Assembly (NCBI GenBank): GCA_015061085.1
Contig: SUXG01000004.1
Coordinates: 48,735-112,734 of the forward strand
Origin: Bacteroidales bacterium
GTDB taxonomy: Bacteria; Bacteroidota; Bacteroidia; Bacteroidales; Muribaculaceae
Direction of reading: 5' to 3'
Length of the DNA: 64,000 nt
In this document: one piece after another, positions 62,147-64,000 of the stretch
Layout of the letters: every line of letters starts with the position of its first letter
Position numbering within the stretch: the stretch's first letter is position 1
The notes under the pieces: generated by a model
The model's database searches: none
Told to the model about the DNA's origin: nothing
Seen by the model: the letters and a program-made list of their open reading frames with translations, nothing else
Position numbers and translations under genes: made by a program

Positions 62147-64000
62147 TTAATCAGTTCGTTTCAATAATTTTTCGACTTTTGTTTTCACTCCATGTTTACT
62201 CAGCATATAAGTATAGCGGTAATCATACGGATTATATGACGTTGGAGAGCTATTGATTAGATATATATTACGCGAATTTGCAAAATTCAAAATGCCTTTG
62301 ATGTTGTTAGGGTGTAAGCGTCCAATTTCGTCCATCATGCAATGCACAATGAAGTCTCCACTCTTCTTTGCAGCTTTCTTTTTGAATACATTAATAAGCA
62401 TAATGTTTACCATTGCTTTCACTAAAATATCCGTACCATCAGAACCTACATTGTTTATTCTTTCCACCCAATTAGTGTCGTTGTCGTTTTCTTTAACTCG
62501 GAATTGTAGGCGGAAGGCATCGCCAAGTGACACTTTGGAACGGCTCTGTTCATCTTGCAACTGATGAGAGAAACTCTTTAGATAATTCACTACCTTACGA
62601 TTCACTTCGTCACGATTATAACTTGAAAAAAGGTTGAGATCTCCGATAGAAAGTGCATTCTCAACAGTGTATTCGTGAATGGACAAGAGCAACTGCATAA
62701 GCCTGTCAGAGGACTCGTTGGTACGAAGTTCGATACTTTTGATTACTCCCGCAAAGTTCTTTTCAACAAAATCGCGGTTGATGTCCAGTATTATACCATC
62801 CACATCCGAACGGCGTTTCATCAACGCACCAATTTCTGTTGAAATGCGTCCCAAGATGTCCTTATAGTGTTCACTTGTACGCCGGCGGAACTCTTCAATC
62901 TTGTTGTTGTCCATGAAATCTTGCAAGTCAACAGCAATCTGCAGATAGTCGTTATCCGTTACAGGCATAGTGTTAAAATGGAAAGCATTCTGTGGTTTGA
63001 AATTGCGATTGAAGTTAACGACCATATCTTTTAATTTGTCTATCGACTCACGTTTCTGATTTACAGTACCACGAAGTTGAGTCAAAAGCTGCTGGCAATC
63101 CAAATGCGTTGTTATGGATTTATCATCAGAAAGGTAAGTGTCAGGCACAAGATGTTCATTCTCCACAACTTGATGATACTGTTTTAGCCCATCTTGTCTG
63201 TGAATGAGATTCTTGTGAACTGCTTTTTGGCGTTCCTCCAGTTCGTGCCGCTTCTTCTCTATCCGAGCCTTCTTGTCTTCAAAGCGTTGACGCATCATAG
63301 CGAGTTGTTGTTCTAAGGCCTTTACTGTCTTCCTAATCTCAGGCTCTTTAGCAAAGAGGTTCTGCTGTGCATCGCGATAACGAATCACAATAGGGCGCTC
63401 ATTTTCAATCCTACTCAACAACATCTTTAAATCCTCTAACGCCTTACGATATTGTCCGAGCAGATTCACATCAACGCCCTTTCCAGTCAACTCTGCTTTG
63501 TGCTGTTCTTCAAGTTGAGCTTTCTGTAAAGCAAACTCCTGATTACGAGCAGAAGTCTCCGATGCCTGAGATTCTTTGAATACACGCAGTTCATCATCGA
63601 GCGCTTTTGAAGATTTGTTGAAGACCGAATCAAGGTCTTTGAGCTCTTTTTTATTCTTAGCCTCTTCATGCTCACGTGCATTTTTCTCTGCTTGCACTTT
63701 CAGAAGTGCTTCGTTGAATGTGTGTTCGCGGATTTCTTTTTCTTTTGCTATGACTTCCTGCTCCTCCATCTCCAACTTATGCTGTTGGTTTTGCAAGTTC
63801 TGTCGCTTTACGGGTATCTGATTTTCCTCCACTTTTAACAACGTAGCTTGCTGACGAAGCGGATTGAGCTGTTTGGCATATTTCTTTCCAAGCTTTGAGA
63901 TCTCCTCTTGAAGAGTAACAGGCAATTGGGCAAGTTGACGATTCATCTGCAGCACTTGCTCCTCCAAAGTCTTCTTCTCAGCCCTATATTCATCAGGCGT
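62147..64000 (-). CDS. SMC-like coiled-coil ATPase, JetC-like (5' end beyond window)
   Basis: The frame is open to the last base of the window, so the N-terminus with Walker A is missing; about 617 residues are present. They form long Gln/Glu/Lys-rich coiled coils (about the first 290 residues) and a C-terminal ATPase half with a variant ABC signature (VGSDGTDILVKAMVN) and Walker B (IVHCMMDEIGRLHP), then NSRNIYLINSSPTSY, as in SMC/RecN/JetC heads. The TTG at 63965-63967 is not a credible start because coding continues upstream. Next to a Toprim protein this suggests a Wadjet-like anti-plasmid system; jetA and jetB equivalents would be expected beyond 64000. Confidence 0.7.
   Translation of the reverse strand, partial: TPDEYRAEKKTLEEQVLQMNRQLAQLPVTLQEEISKLGKKYAKQLNPLRQQATLLKVEENQIPVKRQNLQNQQHKLEMEEQEVIAKEKEIREHTFNEALLKVQAEKNAREHEEAKNKKELKDLDSVFNKSSKALDDELRVFKESQASETSARNQEFALQKAQLEEQHKAELTGKGVDVNLLGQYRKALEDLKMLLSRIENERPIVIRYRDAQQNLFAKEPEIRKTVKALEQQLAMMRQRFEDKKARIEKKRHELEERQKAVHKNLIHRQDGLKQYHQVVENEHLVPDTYLSDDKSITTHLDCQQLLTQLRGTVNQKRESIDKLKDMVVNFNRNFKPQNAFHFNTMPVTDNDYLQIAVDLQDFMDNNKIEEFRRRTSEHYKDILGRISTEIGALMKRRSDVDGIILDINRDFVEKNFAGVIKSIELRTNESSDRLMQLLLSIHEYTVENALSIGDLNLFSSYNRDEVNRKVVNYLKSFSHQLQDEQSRSKVSLGDAFRLQFRVKENDNDTNWVERINNVGSDGTDILVKAMVNIMLINVFKKKAAKKSGDFIVHCMMDEIGRLHPNNIKGILNFANSRNIYLINSSPTSYNPYDYRYTYMLSKHGVKTKVEKLLKRTD

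Noticed and set aside
63965..63967. TTG as the start codon of the SMC-like gene
   Set aside because: The frame continues upstream as TPDEYRAEKKT to the window edge and the protein lacks its Walker A half, so the true start is outside.

Overview
The window is AT-rich chromosomal DNA from a member of the Bacteroidetes, most likely order Bacteroidales. The evidence is the Bacteroidetes promoter form (TTTG, 19-20 bases, TAnnTTTG) seen many times, the lack of Shine-Dalgarno sequences, lipoproteins with an acidic export signal after the lipobox Cys, secreted proteins with type IX secretion (T9SS) style C-terminal domains, a serine palmitoyltransferase for sphingolipids, a sodium-pumping methylmalonyl-CoA decarboxylase operon (propionate pathway), a PyrK/PyrDB pair and Bacteroidetes-type omega, DUF4296, DUF3127 and PCMD proteins. 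The genus cannot be fixed from this sequence. No rRNA, tRNA, CRISPR array or insertion sequence is visible.

Layout. 1-2.4 kb (+): 3' part of uvrA, a small lipoprotein, and a ThiS/ThiE-like pair that has lost key functional residues. 2.4-9.8 kb (-): a BspA-like leucine-rich-repeat protein preceded by a promoter and a highly structured RNA, an M6 metalloprotease, and tex. 9.8-13.4 kb (+): a broken HigB toxin with its HigA antitoxin, aroE and comEC. 13.3-20.5 kb (-): operon ddl-ileS-traR/dksA-lspA-DUF4296-small gene. 20.8-23.0 kb (+): a TPR protein. 23.3-26.5 kb (-): a three-gene surface lipoprotein/outer-membrane operon. 26.7-34.0 kb (-): dnaA, mlaD-amidase, YdeI-like protein, S8 protease. 34.1-36.1 kb (+): groES-groEL. 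36.4-45.8 kb (-): a giant M6 protease with dockerin and cohesin-like domains, then an operon M23 peptidase-MerR-pyrK-pyrD-DUF6056. 46.0-47.9 kb (+): spt and a pRiA4b-like protein. 48.0-52.8 kb (-): methylmalonyl-CoA decarboxylase operon with epimerase. 53.0-54.8 kb: an accessory islet with a displaced papain-fold toxin module facing three coupled small genes. 54.9-57.3 kb (-): DUF3127, rluD, PASTA protein. 57.4-58.7 kb (+): bamD-rpoZ. 58.7-61.1 kb (-): a GlcN6P deaminase/PIG-L fusion. 61.2-64.0 kb (-): the distal end of a Wadjet-like SMC/Toprim system that runs out of the window.

Most of the window is housekeeping and envelope biology: wall precursor (ddl), wall hydrolases (amidase, M23), outer-membrane assembly and lipid trafficking (bamD, mlaD), lipoprotein maturation (lspA) and sphingolipid synthesis (spt), together with four large secreted proteins that share a T9SS-like tail. 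The less ordinary parts are the structured RNA at 3.87-4.15 kb, the degenerate ThiS/ThiE pair, the HigBA remnant, the toxin islet at 53-54.8 kb and the SMC/Toprim locus at the right edge. All family names come from reading motifs; no database search was run.
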